Notes: generated by a model not told the origin, from the letters alone. A stretch of DNA of 64,000 nt from Amycolatopsis jiangsuensis (GCF_014204865.1 NZ_JACHMG010000001.1:6846501-6910500), one strand, 5' to 3'. Positions 28,810 through 40,312 are shown, counted from the stretch's first letter. Translations and numbers: made by a program.

Positions 28810-29922
28810 ATGACTTCCGCCCTGCACACCCGCGCTGTCCACGCCGGCCGCGACGATCTCGCCGACCTCGGTCTGCATGCCGCCCCGATCGACTTCTCCA
28901 CCACCTACCCCGCACGCGACAGTGCGGAGGAGGCCCGGCGGATCGACGAGTTCGCAGCGGGCGGCGAGGTCACCGGGATCTACGGCCGGATCGGCAACCC
29001 GACGGTCGAGCGATTCGAGCGGGCGCTGGCCGAGCTGGAGGGATTCGACCACGCGGTGGCGTTCGCCAGTGGGATGGCCGCGGTGTCGGCCTGCCTGCTT
29101 TCCGCTGTGTCGCAAGGGAAGCCGCACATCGTCGGGGTGCGCCCGCTGTACGGCGGCACCGATCACCTGCTCACCAGCGGCCTGCTCGGCACCGAGGTCA
29201 CCTGGGCCGCGCCGGAGGAAGTGGCCGGCGCGCTGCGGCCGGAGACCGGGCTGGTCCTCGTGGAAAGCCCGGCGAACCCCACATTGTCCGAAACCGACCT
29301 GGCCGAGCTGGTGGACGCCTGTGGCGCGGTGCCGGTCCTGGTGGACAACACCTTCGCGACCCCGGTACTGCAGCGGCCCGGCCGGCACGGCGCGCGACTC
29401 GTGGTGCACAGTGCCACGAAGTTCCTCGGCGGCCACGGCGACGTGATGGGTGGAGTCGTGGCCTGCGGCGCCGAGGAGGCCGCTCGCCTGCGTGGTCTGC
29501 GGTTCGCGACCGGTGGGGTGCTGCATCCGTTGGCGGGATACCTGTTGCTGCGCGGGCTTTCCACGTTGCCGCTGCGGGTGAAGGCCGCCTCCGCGACGGC
29601 GGCTGAACTCGTCGAACGGCTCGGCACGCACCCCGCCGTGCGCAGCGTGCACTACCCGAGGCTGGGCGGTCCGCTCGTCTCCTTCGAGGTGACCGGCGAC
29701 CCGCACGCGGTGATCGGCGCGGTCCGGCTGATCACGCCCGCGGTGAGCCTCGGCAGCGTCGACACGCTCATCCAGCACCCGGCGTCGCTCACCCACCGGA
29801 TCGTCGCCGAGGACGACCGCACCGGTGCCGGGATCACTGCCGGACTGCTCCGGCTTTCCGTGGGGCTCGAAGACGTCGAAGACCTGTGGCAGGACCTCGA
29901 CCAAGCGTTGAAGGCCGCTTAA
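28810..29922 (+). CDS. Cys/Met metabolism PLP-dependent lyase (methionine gamma-lyase or cystathionine gamma-lyase type)
   Basis: 370 aa, fold-type I. Schiff-base lysine K204 lies in HSATKFLGGHGDVMGG; GIYGRIGNPTVERFE and FASGMAAVSA are the phosphate-binding regions. The neighbouring Lrp regulator favours methionine gamma-lyase, but cystathionine enzymes cannot be separated from sequence alone. ATG 28810 gives the expected N-terminus. The gap to lrp has an AT-rich stretch (28755-28772) fit for Lrp binding. Confidence 0.88.
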   Translation: MTSALHTRAVHAGRDDLADLGLHAAPIDFSTTYPARDSAEEARRIDEFAAGGEVTGIYGRIGNPTVERFERALAELEGFDHAVAFASGMAAVSACLLSAVSQGKPHIVGVRPLYGGTDHLLTSGLLGTEVTWAAPEEVAGALRPETGLVLVESPANPTLSETDLAELVDACGAVPVLVDNTFATPVLQRPGRHGARLVVHSATKFLGGHGDVMGGVVACGAEEAARLRGLRFATGGVLHPLAGYLLLRGLSTLPLRVKAASATAAELVERLGTHPAVRSVHYPRLGGPLVSFEVTGDPHAVIGAVRLITPAVSLGSVDTLIQHPASLTHRIVAEDDRTGAGITAGLLRLSVGLEDVEDLWQDLDQALKAA

Positions 29923-30116
29923 CCACAGCAGCCGCCCCCGCAGCAGCCACCCGACGGCGCGGAGGCGGCTGAACCGGTCAGCGCGACGGTGGTCAGCAGC
30001 TTCACCGTGTCGGTGTGTCCCTCGGGGCACGGTGCCGGCGCGGCGGATTCGGCCATCGGCCGCTGGAGCTCGAACGTTCCGGTGCAGTCGCGGCAGCGGT
30101 AGGCGTAGGTGGGCAT
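29919..30116 (-). CDS. FmdB/CxxC zinc-ribbon protein with Cys-rich tail
   Basis: 65 aa. N-terminus MPTYAYRCRDC with a second Cys pair at APCPEGH is the FmdB regulatory zinc ribbon. The tail GGCCGGGCCG adds four cysteines. The stop overlaps the stop of the convergent lyase gene in TTAA. A GATAAT box 6 nt before the ATG points to a leaderless transcript. Function unknown. Confidence 0.82.
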   Translation of the reverse strand: MPTYAYRCRDCTGTFELQRPMAESAAPAPCPEGHTDTVKLLTTVALTGSAASAPSGGCCGGGCCG

Positions 30117-30161
30117 GCGGGGATTATCGCCGCCGGAGGGCGGCAGTGGGAAGCTGTCCGG

Positions 30162-31286
30162 GTGGATGTGCCTCAGTACGCGGATGTTCCGCACCTCGGT
30201 CAGGTTGTCCCTTCCCTGCTCGCCATGCTGGGGGTGCCAGGGGAATCCGGCACGCTGGCGGTGCCGGAGGCACGCAGCGCCTGCGTGCTGCTCATCGACG
30301 GGCTCGGCTGGCAGCTGCTGTCCGAACACGCCGCCGACGCACCGGTGCTGACCGAACTGGCGAAAAGTCCGTTGCGCGTCGGTTTTCCGTCGACCACGGC
30401 GGCCGGCGTCGCGGCCATCGGCACCGGCCTCGCCTCGGGGGAGCACGGGATGGTCGGGTACACCTTCGAGGTTCCGGGTGTCGGGGTGCTGAACGCGCTG
30501 CGCTGGCGTTCCCACGACGACGGCAGTGACCTGCGTGGTGCGTTGCCGCCGCGCGAAGTGCAGCCGTTGCCGACGACGTTCGAGCGCGCTGCCGCGGCCG
30601 GAGTCGACGCCGCTGTGGTGTCGTCCGCGCAGTTCTCCGACACCGCATTGACCCGAGCGACCCAGAGCGGCGCGCGGTACGAGGGCGTGCACGCCCTTGG
30701 CGACCTGGCCGCGCGGACGCTGGAAGTGCTGGCAGGGCGGTCTTTCTGCTACGCCTACCACAGCGAGCTGGACCTGGTCGGGCATCTGTACGGCCCGGGC
30801 TCGACCGCGTGGCGGATGCAGCTGAGGCAGGTCGACCGGCTTGTCGAGTCCCTTGTGGACGGGCTGCCGGCAGGCGCGCTGCTCGCGGTCGTCGCCGATC
30901 ACGGCATGGTGCGGATCGGCGAGAAGCTCGACCTCGAGTCCACTCCGGAGCTGCTGGAGGGCGTCCGCGCGTTCGGCGGCGAAGTGCGGGCGCGGCACGC
31001 GTACACCGAACCCGGCGCGGAGGCCGACGTGCTCGCCGCGTGGCAGTCCGTGCTGGGCGAACGGGCCTGGGTACGTTCCCGCGACGAGGCGATCGAGCAG
31101 GGCTGGTTCGGCACCTCGGTCAGCGACCGCGTCCGTCCGCGGATCGGAAACGTGGTCGCGGCGGCCCGCGGAACGTTCGGCATGGTCCGCGAACTGGCCG
31201 AGGCGGCCGAATCGTCCCTGCTCGGCCAGCACGGTTCGCTCACCGAAGCGGAGCAGCTGGTGCCACTGGTGCTGGCGGCCGGCTGA
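30162..31286 (+). CDS. Alkaline phosphatase/nucleotide pyrophosphatase superfamily protein
   Basis: 374 aa. Metal and nucleophile motifs of the type I phosphodiesterase family are present: LLIDGLGWQLL near residue 45, the nucleophile threonine in FPSTTAAGVAAIGTG near 76, and VVADHGMVRIG near 245. Lacks a signal peptide, so cytosolic. GTG 30162 chosen (GTG 30168 possible). The 3' end sits in a triplicated sequence. Confidence 0.85.
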   Translation: MDVPQYADVPHLGQVVPSLLAMLGVPGESGTLAVPEARSACVLLIDGLGWQLLSEHAADAPVLTELAKSPLRVGFPSTTAAGVAAIGTGLASGEHGMVGYTFEVPGVGVLNALRWRSHDDGSDLRGALPPREVQPLPTTFERAAAAGVDAAVVSSAQFSDTALTRATQSGARYEGVHALGDLAARTLEVLAGRSFCYAYHSELDLVGHLYGPGSTAWRMQLRQVDRLVESLVDGLPAGALLAVVADHGMVRIGEKLDLESTPELLEGVRAFGGEVRARHAYTEPGAEADVLAAWQSVLGERAWVRSRDEAIEQGWFGTSVSDRVRPRIGNVVAAARGTFGMVRELAEAAESSLLGQHGSLTEAEQLVPLVLAAG

Positions 31287-31355
31287 GGCTGCTGCGGGTG
31301 GTGTTGGCGGTCGGCTGAGGCCGCTGGTGCCGTTGGTGTTCGCGGCCGGCTGAGG
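31257..31355 (+). repeat. Three tandem copies of a gene end
   Basis: The last codons and stop of the phosphodiesterase gene (encoding LVPLVLAAG and TGA) are copied twice downstream with divergence: 31257-31288, 31289-31320 and 31321-31355. Each copy ends in CGGCTGAGG. Units are 32, 32 and 35 nt. Confidence 0.75.
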
Positions 31356-31400
31356 CAGCCGGTCCCGGCGGCTCCCGGACCCGCCGGTTACCGTGGACGC

Positions 31401-31697
31401 GTGCCCCGACGCAACCGGCCTCACCCCGGCCCGGCCGGACGCCCGGAACCCGGTGCGGTGAGCGGCTGGGCCCGCACCGAATCGGCCCCGGACGGCGATT
31501 GGCTCGTGCGCACCGTCCCGGGTGCCCAGGCCGGCAAGACCTACCGTTGCCCGGGGTGTGACCACGAAATCCGCCCCGGCACGCCGCACCTGGTCACCTG
31601 GCCCGCCGACGAGACCGGCGGGGTGGCCGACCGCAGGCACTGGCACCGCCCGTGCTGGGAGGCCCGTTCCCGCCGCCGCCCCGGCCGGCGCTGGTGA
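31401..31697 (+). CDS. Small zinc-ligand protein of unknown function
   Basis: 98 aa, basic. Residues about 45-90 contain CPGCDHEIRPGTPHLV and a distal HWHRPCWEA, a C-x2-C...H-x2-C arrangement likely to bind zinc. Homologues in actinobacteria are often labelled ATP/GTP-binding without a P-loop. TACCGT at 31389-31394 lies 6 nt before GTG 31401, indicating a leaderless start. Confidence 0.75.
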   Translation: MPRRNRPHPGPAGRPEPGAVSGWARTESAPDGDWLVRTVPGAQAGKTYRCPGCDHEIRPGTPHLVTWPADETGGVADRRHWHRPCWEARSRRRPGRRW

Positions 31698-31758
31698 GCC
31701 TCGGGCGGCCGGCCGAACGAGCGCCGTCCTGCGCCGCGCTGGCGCTGGTGAGCCTCGG
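31687..31758 (+). repeat. Direct repeat around the stop codon of the zinc-ligand gene
   Basis: An identical 18-nt sequence containing the stop codon of the preceding gene (GGCGCTGGTGAGCCTCGG) occurs at 31687-31704 and 31741-31758, period 54, with partial similarity continuing beyond. It resembles the triplication 400 nt upstream. Confidence 0.7.
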
Positions 31759-31794
31759 CCGGCTGGCCGGCCTCCTGCCGCGCACAGCCCCGCC

Positions 31795-32292
31795 TCACCG
31801 CCGGAAATGCCGCGAAGGCGTCCCGCCGCAGATTTCCTCCGCATACCGCGTGAACCCCAGCTTCTGCACCACCCGCAACGAGGGCGTGTTCGCCACGTTG
31901 ACGCTGATCAGCACCGGAATCGACGGCACTTCCCGTTCCGCCCAGCCCACCACCGCCCTGGCCGCCTCGACCGCGTAGCCCTGCCCCCAGTACGCCGGAC
32001 TCAGTCGGTAGGCCAGATTCAGCACTGTCTCCCCGCGGTGGTTCCGGGTGCGCACCCCGGCGAGGCCGATCACCTCCGCGTGACCGCGCTCCCGGACCGC
32101 GCAGTAGCCGTAACCGTGTTCCGCCCAATGCGCCAGCCAGCCGTCGAACAGCCCCGGCAGCACGGCCGCGTCCGGGGAATCCGGGTCGGACCGTTTCGCC
32201 CTCGGATCGGCGTGCAGTGCCAGGATGGCCGCACGGTCGGTCTCCACGAACGGGCGCAGCACCAGCCGCTCCGTCTCGATCTCGTTCAGCAC
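31795..32292 (-). CDS. GNAT N-acetyltransferase, RimJ/RimL type
   Basis: 165 aa. ETERLVLRPFVETDRAAI at the N-terminus and LSPAYWGQGYAVEAARAVV (acetyl-CoA loop) near 92-110 mark the RimJ/RimL group. Ends NTPSLRVVQKLGF. Target unknown. TAGCGT at 32299-32304 lies 6 nt before GTG 32292: a leaderless start. Confidence 0.88.
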   Translation of the reverse strand: MLNEIETERLVLRPFVETDRAAILALHADPRAKRSDPDSPDAAVLPGLFDGWLAHWAEHGYGYCAVRERGHAEVIGLAGVRTRNHRGETVLNLAYRLSPAYWGQGYAVEAARAVVGWAEREVPSIPVLISVNVANTPSLRVVQKLGFTRYAEEICGGTPSRHFRR

Positions 32293-32351
32293 CCCCCGAC
32301 GCTAGCCGCCGGGTACGACGGAATTCCCGGGGAGGAGACACAATCACGGCC

Positions 32352-33095
32352 ATGACCGAACTGCCCCTCCTGCTGCTGCATGCCTTCCCGCTCGACGCCC
32401 GGATGTGGGATCCGGTGCGTGCTCCGTTGGCGGAACGGCTCCGGGTGATCACCCCCGACCAGCGCGGTTTCGGCCGAAGCCCGCTTCCGGAGACCGGCCG
32501 CGAACCCGGCTTGGCCGACGCCGCCCGCGACGTGCTGGCACTGCTCGACAAACTCGGTCTCGACCGGGTGGTGCTCGGCGGCTGTTCGATGGGCGGCTAC
32601 CTGGCGATGGCCGTCCTGCGCCTCGCCCCGGAACGGATCGGCGGGCTGGTCCTGATCGACACGAAAGCCACCCCGGACACCCCGGAAGCCGCACAGAACC
32701 GGCTCGACCTGGCAGACCGCGCCGAAGCTGAGGGCGTCACCGGCTGGCTGGCCGGACAGAGCGTGCCCGGCCTGCTCGCGGACACCGCCTCCGCCGAGCT
32801 CGCCGGCCATGTGCGTGACCTGATCGACGCCCAGCCGCCGTCCGGGGTCGCCTGGGCCGCCCGCGCGATGCGGAACCGCCCGGACTCCCGGGAACTGCTG
32901 CGCCAGGCCGACATCCCGGCGCTGGTGCTCGTCGGCGAACACGACGGGATCACCCCGCTCGACGCCGCGAACACCATGGTCGAGGCGCTGCCGGACCCGA
33001 CACTGACGGTCATCCCGGACGCCGGGCACCTGACCCCGCTGGAAGCGCCCGCGAGCGTGACCGAGGCGATCCTGGGCTGGTACCCGATCAGCTGA
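32352..33095 (+). CDS. Alpha/beta hydrolase
   Basis: 247 aa complete hydrolase: oxyanion region LLLHAFPLDARMW, nucleophile elbow GGCSMGGY, acid in VGEHDGITP and histidine in PDAGHLTPLE. The fold resembles carboxylesterase or 3-oxoadipate enol-lactonase enzymes. Overlaps the convergent phosphotransferase gene by 8 nt. Confidence 0.88.
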   Translation: MTELPLLLLHAFPLDARMWDPVRAPLAERLRVITPDQRGFGRSPLPETGREPGLADAARDVLALLDKLGLDRVVLGGCSMGGYLAMAVLRLAPERIGGLVLIDTKATPDTPEAAQNRLDLADRAEAEGVTGWLAGQSVPGLLADTASAELAGHVRDLIDAQPPSGVAWAARAMRNRPDSRELLRQADIPALVLVGEHDGITPLDAANTMVEALPDPTLTVIPDAGHLTPLEAPASVTEAILGWYPIS

Positions 33096-33918
33096 GAAAG
33101 GCACGCAACGCCGCTCGCGCTTCCTCGTCACGGCGCGGAAAACGCTTCGTGACCAGAAGCTGCCAGACGACCGCGAACAGCTCGCGAAGCCGCGTACACG
33201 TGGCGAGTACCGCTTCGTCCGCTTCGCCGGGGTACGCGGCCAGCATGTCCGGGCCGCCCTGCCTCGCGAGGACAGCGAGGTCCCATTCGAGCGGTCCGCG
33301 CCAGGTGTCCTCGAAGTCGAGCCAGCACGGCCCGTCGGGCGTCTCGACGAGGTTGCCCGGATGCGCGTCGCCGTGCAGTGGCCGGCCTGGGCCGGTGGGC
33401 AGCTCTTGCGCGAGCCGCACCGTTTCCGTCCGGATGCGGTCGGCTTCGCCGGCCAGCGAGGCACCGTGTGAGTCCAGCATCCGCAGCAGGTCCTCGACGG
33501 GGCCGCGGGTGGGGAGTTCGCCCGGATAGTCACGCAACGCCTCGTGGACCCTGGCCAGGGACCGCGCCGTGCCGCTGGCGGTGTGCCGATGGTCCGGATC
33601 GTGCCGGGTCCAGTGCCAGAGCGTGACCGGCAGTCCTTCCGTGAAATGCGGTCCGGCCGGGGGATCGATGGTCGGTGAGACGACGCGCACACCACGTTCG
33701 GTGAGGTGGCGCGACACCGCCACGTCGCGGGCGAGCCAGCCGGCCGGGTCCGGTCGCGCCACCCGGGTGGCGCCGGGTGCCCGCGCCACCACCGGACCCA
33801 TTCTCACCAGCACGTTCGACCGTGCGTGAAGCACCTCCGCGCGGTCGGTGGCGAGCCCGAGCCGGCGCCCCGTGGCGAGCGCCGCGAAGACCGCGGCGGC
33901 CGTGTACGGGTCGGTCAT
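33088..33918 (-). CDS. Aminoglycoside phosphotransferase (APH) family protein
   Basis: 276 aa kinase-like fold. The catalytic motif LHGDAHPGNLVET and the metal motif WLDFEDTWRGPLEWDLA are intact. Substrate unknown; most chromosomal members are small-molecule kinases rather than resistance enzymes. A TTAGAT box 6 nt before the ATG suggests a leaderless start. Confidence 0.87.
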   Translation of the reverse strand: MTDPYTAAAVFAALATGRRLGLATDRAEVLHARSNVLVRMGPVVARAPGATRVARPDPAGWLARDVAVSRHLTERGVRVVSPTIDPPAGPHFTEGLPVTLWHWTRHDPDHRHTASGTARSLARVHEALRDYPGELPTRGPVEDLLRMLDSHGASLAGEADRIRTETVRLAQELPTGPGRPLHGDAHPGNLVETPDGPCWLDFEDTWRGPLEWDLAVLARQGGPDMLAAYPGEADEAVLATCTRLRELFAVVWQLLVTKRFPRRDEEARAALRAFLS

Positions 33919-34052
33919 CCCGTGATCTAAGCAGCCGGTGCGAGCGACTGTCGGTGACGAGGGCTACGATCCTGCTAACCGCCCGGACCAGGTCCGCCTG
34001 AGCCCGGACGACCCGGACGATGACCACCACAGTTGCAGTGTTGGAGGCAGGA

Positions 34053-35825
34053 GTGACGGCCGTAGCCCCGAAGCCGATCGCCACGCGCCCATACCCCGTG
34101 CGCGAGTCGGCAAAGGGTTCGTACCTGCTGCGGTTGTTCCGCACGACGGACCACAAGCAGATCGGGATCATGTACCTGGTCACGTCGTTCGCCTTCTTCA
34201 TGGCGGGCGGCGCGATGGCGATGCTGATCCGCACCGAGCTGGCCCGCCCGGGTCAGCAGTTCCTCTCGCAGGAGCAGTACAACCAGCTGTTCACCATGCA
34301 CGGCACGGTGATGCTGCTGCTGTACGCCACCCCGATCCTGTTCGGGTTCGCGAACTTCGTGCTGCCGCTGCAGATCGGCTCGCCGGACGTGGCGTTCCCG
34401 CGGCTGAACGCGTTCTCCTACTGGCTGTACCTGTTCGGCGGCCTGATCGTGCTGTCCGGCTTCCTCACCCCGGGTGGCGCGGCCGACTTCGGCTGGTTCG
34501 CCTACACCCCGCTTTCGGACGCGATCCACTCGCCCGGCGTCGGCGCCGACCTGTGGATCTCCGGTCTGGTGGTCTCCGGTCTCGGCACCATCCTCGGTGG
34601 CGTCAACATGGTCACCACCGTGGTGTGCCTGCGCGCGCCCGGCATGACCATGTACCGGATGCCGATCTTCACCTGGAACATCCTGGTGACCAGCATCCTG
34701 ATCCTGCTCGCCTTCCCGATCCTGACCGCGGCGCTGATGGGCCTGCTGGCGGACCGGCATCTCGGCGCGCACGTGTTCGACCCGGCCAACGGCGGGGTCA
34801 TCCTCTGGCAACACTTATTCTGGTTCTTCGGCCATCCCGAGGTCTATATCGTCGCGCTACCGTTCTTCGGGATCGTGACGGAGATCTTCCCGGTGTTCAG
34901 CCGCAAACCGGTGTTCGGCTACAAGGGACTGGTCTTCGCGACGCTGGCGATCGCGGCCCTGTCGGTCGCGGTGTGGGCGCACCACATGTACGCCACCGGA
35001 GCGGTGCTGCTGCCGTTCTTCTCGTTCATGACGTTCCTCATCGCGGTGCCGACCGGCGTGAAGTTCTTCAACTGGATCGGCACGATGTGGAAGGGCCAGC
35101 TGTCCTTCGAGACGCCGATGATCTTCTCGATCGGCTTTCTCGTCACGTTCCTCTTCGGCGGTCTGACCGGCATCCTGCTGGCCGCGCCCGCGATCGACTT
35201 CCACGTGTCGGACAGCTACTTCGTGGTGGCGCACTTCCACTACGTGCTCTACGGCACGATCGTGTTCGCCACCTTCGCCGGCATCTACTTCTGGTTCCCG
35301 AAGATCACCGGCCGGATGATGGACGAGAAGCTCGGGAAGTGGCACTTCTGGACCACGTTCATCGGCTTCCACGGCACGTTCCTGGTGCAGCACTGGCTCG
35401 GCGCGGAGGGCATGCCGCGGCGGTACGCCGACTACCTGGCCAGTGACGGGTTCACCACGCTGAACACGATCTCCACGATCGGCGCCTACATCCTGGGCGC
35501 GTCCACGCTGCCGTTCATCTGGAACGTGTTCAAGAGCTACCGCTACGGCGAGATCGTCACGGTCGACGACCCGTGGGGCTACGGCAACTCGCTGGAGTGG
35601 GCCACGTCCTGCCCGCCGCCGCGGCACAACTTCACCGAACTGCCCCGGATCCGCTCCGAACGCCCGGCGTTCGAGCTGCACTACCCGCACATGGTGGAGC
35701 GGCTGCACGCGGAGGGCGAGATCGGCTTCTTCGGCAAGGCCCGCCACGGCGGCGCCCCCTCGCAGAAACTGGTCGACGCCACCATGCCGGGCGAGCACGG
35801 CAAGGACAACGCGGGCGAACAGTAA
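34053..35825 (+). CDS. ctaD: Cytochrome c oxidase subunit I (aa3 type)
   Basis: 590 aa, 12 membrane helices. Heme a and a3/CuB ligands are in [22 protein letters not shown] (CuB His and the cross-linked Tyr), WAHHMYATG and [11 protein letters not shown]; the K-channel lysine is in [13 protein letters not shown] 34053 is preferred over ATG 34020 because GGAGG at 34043-34047 precedes it. TACGAT at 33965-33970 may be the -10. Stands alone, away from ctaC and ctaE. Confidence 0.95.
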   Translation: MTAVAPKPIATRPYPVRESAKGSYLLRLFRTTDHKQIGIMYLVTSFAFFMAGGAMAMLIRTELARPGQQFLSQEQYNQLFTMHGTVMLLLYATPILFGFANFVLPLQIGSPDVAFPRLNAFSYWLYLFGGLIVLSGFLTPGGAADFGWFAYTPLSDAIHSPGVGADLWISGLVVSGLGTILGGVNMVTTVVCLRAPGMTMYRMPIFTWNILVTSILILLAFPILTAALMGLLADRHLGAHVFDPANGGVILWQHLFWFFGHPEVYIVALPFFGIVTEIFPVFSRKPVFGYKGLVFATLAIAALSVAVWAHHMYATGAVLLPFFSFMTFLIAVPTGVKFFNWIGTMWKGQLSFETPMIFSIGFLVTFLFGGLTGILLAAPAIDFHVSDSYFVVAHFHYVLYGTIVFATFAGIYFWFPKITGRMMDEKLGKWHFWTTFIGFHGTFLVQHWLGAEGMPRRYADYLASDGFTTLNTISTIGAYILGASTLPFIWNVFKSYRYGEIVTVDDPWGYGNSLEWATSCPPPRHNFTELPRIRSERPAFELHYPHMVERLHAEGEIGFFGKARHGGAPSQKLVDATMPGEHGKDNAGEQ

Positions 35826-35843
35826 CCACCCGCAGGACTCGAC

Positions 35844-35883
35844 AAAGGCGGGCAACCCTCCATCAGCTGGGTTGCCCGCCTTT
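35844..35883 (+). terminator. Terminator of ctaD
   Basis: A perfect 15-bp stem: AAAGGCGGGCAACCC (35844-35858) pairs with GGGTTGCCCGCCTTT (35869-35883) around a 10-nt loop, 18 nt after the ctaD stop. A short T-run is part of the stem base. Confidence 0.88.
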
Positions 35884-35988
35884 GCCGTACCCGGAACCGA
35901 CCGGGGCTGGCGGTGTTCGTGCCGTCGCCCGGATGCACGCCGATAGGCTGGGCTGCCGGCCTGCTCCGCCCGGGAGCCAGGTCGGTCT

Positions 35989-36036
35989 CCGGGGCTGCTT
36001 TGGTCCGGGGCTGCTTTGGTCCGGGGCTGCTTTGGT
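35989..36036 (+). repeat. Three perfect copies of a 16-bp repeat
   Basis: CCGGGGCTGCTTTGGT occurs three times without interruption at 35989-36004, 36005-36020 and 36021-36036, followed by a degenerate partial copy. Exact identity implies recent slippage or unequal recombination. Confidence 0.9.
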
Positions 36037-36105
36037 CCCGGGGGCCCGGCACGCTCCGCGCGCAAGAGGCCGGTCTCGGGGGCCGGGGCCTCCGCTGCGC
36101 CTCCG

Positions 36106-36405
36106 CCGGGACCTGATCCGCCCCTGGCGACTGCGCGCTCCACTCGGGATCCGGATCGGCCCGTGGAGACCGTGCCCCGCGCCCGGGACCCGGATCGGTC
36201 GCCGGCGGCTGGGCCCTGCGCCGGGGGCCCGGATCCGTCCCTGGCGACTGCGCCCTCCGCCGGGACCTGATCCATCCCTGGAGACTGCGCGCTCCGCCCG
36301 GCACCCGGACCGGCGATGGAAACCGGTTCCTGCGCCCGGATCGGCCGCTGGCGGCTGGGCCCTCCGCCCGGGACCCGAATCGAGCCCGGAGGCTGGCCCC
36401 TCGGC
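36106..36405 (+). repeat. Degenerate tandem array, period about 38 nt, eight or more copies
   Basis: Units begin with CCGGGACC-like sequence followed by GGATC and a CTGGxGACTGCGC-like segment. Copies start near 36106, 36143, 36182, 36221, 36260, 36297, 36334 and 36367. There are no unique spacers, so this is a minisatellite and not a CRISPR array. Confidence 0.7.
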
Positions 36406-36594
36406 CGGGGCGACGGACCGTTTCGCCAGGTGTCCTGGGCACGAGGCCGTGAGCCGGGCGTGGGTCCGTACACCCGCCTGAGACGCCATGAGGCGACCGG
36501 CCCGGGGCGGCCTGCCCCTCTCTTGCCACGCGGAGCGCGCCTTGCCACCCGGAGCGCGCGGGGACCGCCGTGTCGCTCGTACGTTCGCCCGTGA

Positions 36595-38878
<2,284 letters not shown>

Positions 38879-38882
<4 letters not shown>

Positions 38883-39283
38883 CACTCGAAGTGCAGCGCG
38901 AGGGCGAACACAGCTTCGTGGGCCGCAACGAACGCGGTGCGGAGGTCCGCCTGGGCCGCTCCGGTGCGGAAGGCGCGTTCTCGCCGGCGGAGCTGCTGCA
39001 GATCGCCACCGCCGGCTGCTCCGCGGTGACCGCCGAGGAACTGATCACCCGCCGGGTCGGCGAGGACTCGAAGTTCCGGGTCGCGGTCACCGCCGACCGT
39101 CGCGAAGGAGCCTCCGAACTGGACGCGGTGCACGTCTCGTTCGACGTCGACCTCTCCACCCTGGACCCGGACAAACGCGAGGCCCTGGCCGGCGCGGTCG
39201 ACCGGGCGATCGAACGGCTCTGCACAGTCCGCCGCACCCTGACGAAGGGCATCCCGGTCACGGAGACCTTCCCCGGCAAGTAA
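38879..39283 (+). CDS. OsmC/Ohr family peroxide-reducing protein
   Basis: 134 aa. The two redox cysteines are in TAGCSAVTAEEL and ERLCTVRRTL, separated by about 80 residues as in Ohr/OsmC, which reduce organic hydroperoxides. Which subgroup it belongs to is not settled by eye. ATG 38879 overlaps the PTH2 gene stop (ATGA). Confidence 0.88.
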
Positions 39284-39979
39284 GGCAGCCCGGCGCGCAG
39301 TTGCTGGGTGCTGCTGGAAGCCGGAACGCCGCGGCCCGCCCTGGCTGCGAGAACACATCGCGACGAAGGCCTCCGCGGCCAACCGTGCGGGCACCGACCT
39401 CACGCCACACCCGCCCCGCGGACGGTGCCGTGGCCAGCAGACGCCCCGGCTGCAACCCGTGGCTGACGACCCGCCAGCCGCGCGTGACATATGCGCCGGG
39501 GCGCAGCTGACGGCTTGCGTCGTCACTCGCGACCTGCGTGGCCGGACGCGCTTGCCGGCTGTGCGTGGCCACAGGACGGGCACCCGGTACGTGAGCCGCG
39601 AATCATCGCTCGCCCGGGCCCGACGGCCCGATCCCCGACGGCGCTCACACATCCCGACAGTGTCCGCCGGATCCTCGACGGGGTTCACTTGGCCAGAGAG
39701 TTCGTTGATTCCCTGGCCTGCCGGATCCTCGCCGGGGTTCTTTCGTTCAGAGAGTGTTCGTTGATTCCCTGGGCCGGCGGATTCTCGACGGGCTCACTCG
39801 TTCAGAGAGTGTTCGTCGAATCCCTGGCCCGCCCGCCTGGTCCCGGACGGCCGATCGCCGGCGCCCGCCCGTTGATACCCGACCCCGCCCGTCTGGTCCC
39901 GACGGCCCGGCACCTCACCCGACCCCGCACCTCACCCGGCCACAGGGTCGAGACCGGGCACGTCACCGTGCGGGGGTGC
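39284..39979. other. Long intergenic region with repeats and no recognisable gene
   Basis: 696 nt. Short frames on both strands show only Arg/Pro/Ala-rich shadow peptides. A three-copy tandem repeat occupies 39667-39832. I see no promoter or RNA gene that can be named. Confidence 0.5.
39667..39832 (+). repeat. Three tandem copies of a 54-56 bp repeat
   Basis: Copies at 39667-39720, 39721-39776 and 39777-39832 share GGATCCTCGACGGGG-like starts, CAGAGAGTGTTCGTTGA-like middles and ATTCCCTGG ends, with about 80 percent identity by eye. The block is less GC-rich than its surroundings. Confidence 0.8.
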
Positions 39980-40312
39980 TCAGCTCTGCCAGACCACGTA
40001 GGCCTGGTCGGCGTCCGTGGTCATGGCCTCGATGAACCTCTCGTTGTCGAAGCCGGGGAGGGTTTGCAGGCGTTCTATCAGCGCGTCCGCGGCCGGGTCG
40101 CCGCTCGGGATGGCGGTGCCCTTGCCGTCGGAGCCGACGAGCATGAAGAAGACGTCCTCGTTCCAGGGGCCGTCGGGGATGACTCTCACCATCACGGACT
40201 GCAATTCCGACCACGTGACGGCCTCTTCGCTGCCATCGGCGAGCGTGCGCCGCACCCCGGTGTCGTCGACACTGACGGTCCGGGATCGGGCGCTGGACGG
40301 ATCCTGGGTCAA
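39980..40312 (-). CDS. Hypothetical protein
   Basis: 110 aa with no recognised domain. Visible: VSVDDTGVRRTLADGSEEAV, then VTWSELQSVMVRVIPDGPW and a C-terminal AYVVWQS; it looks like a small cytosolic protein of actinobacteria (several beta strands and a final helix). TTG 40312 is chosen because AGGGAG lies 6 nt upstream. It lies downstream of dinG on the same strand, 59 nt away. Confidence 0.7.
   Translation of the reverse strand: MTQDPSSARSRTVSVDDTGVRRTLADGSEEAVTWSELQSVMVRVIPDGPWNEDVFFMLVGSDGKGTAIPSGDPAADALIERLQTLPGFDNERFIEAMTTDADQAYVVWQS

Noticed and set aside
33088..33918. Aminoglycoside resistance gene
   Set aside because: Only generic APH-fold motifs are present, and the chromosomal context gives no support for a resistance role.
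36106..36405. CRISPR array
   Set aside because: Units are contiguous and degenerate with no unique spacers and no cas genes nearby.
39258..39572. A 104-codon minus-strand frame in the gene desert
   Set aside because: Composition is like random GC-rich DNA, with no domain, ribosome-binding site or promoter.
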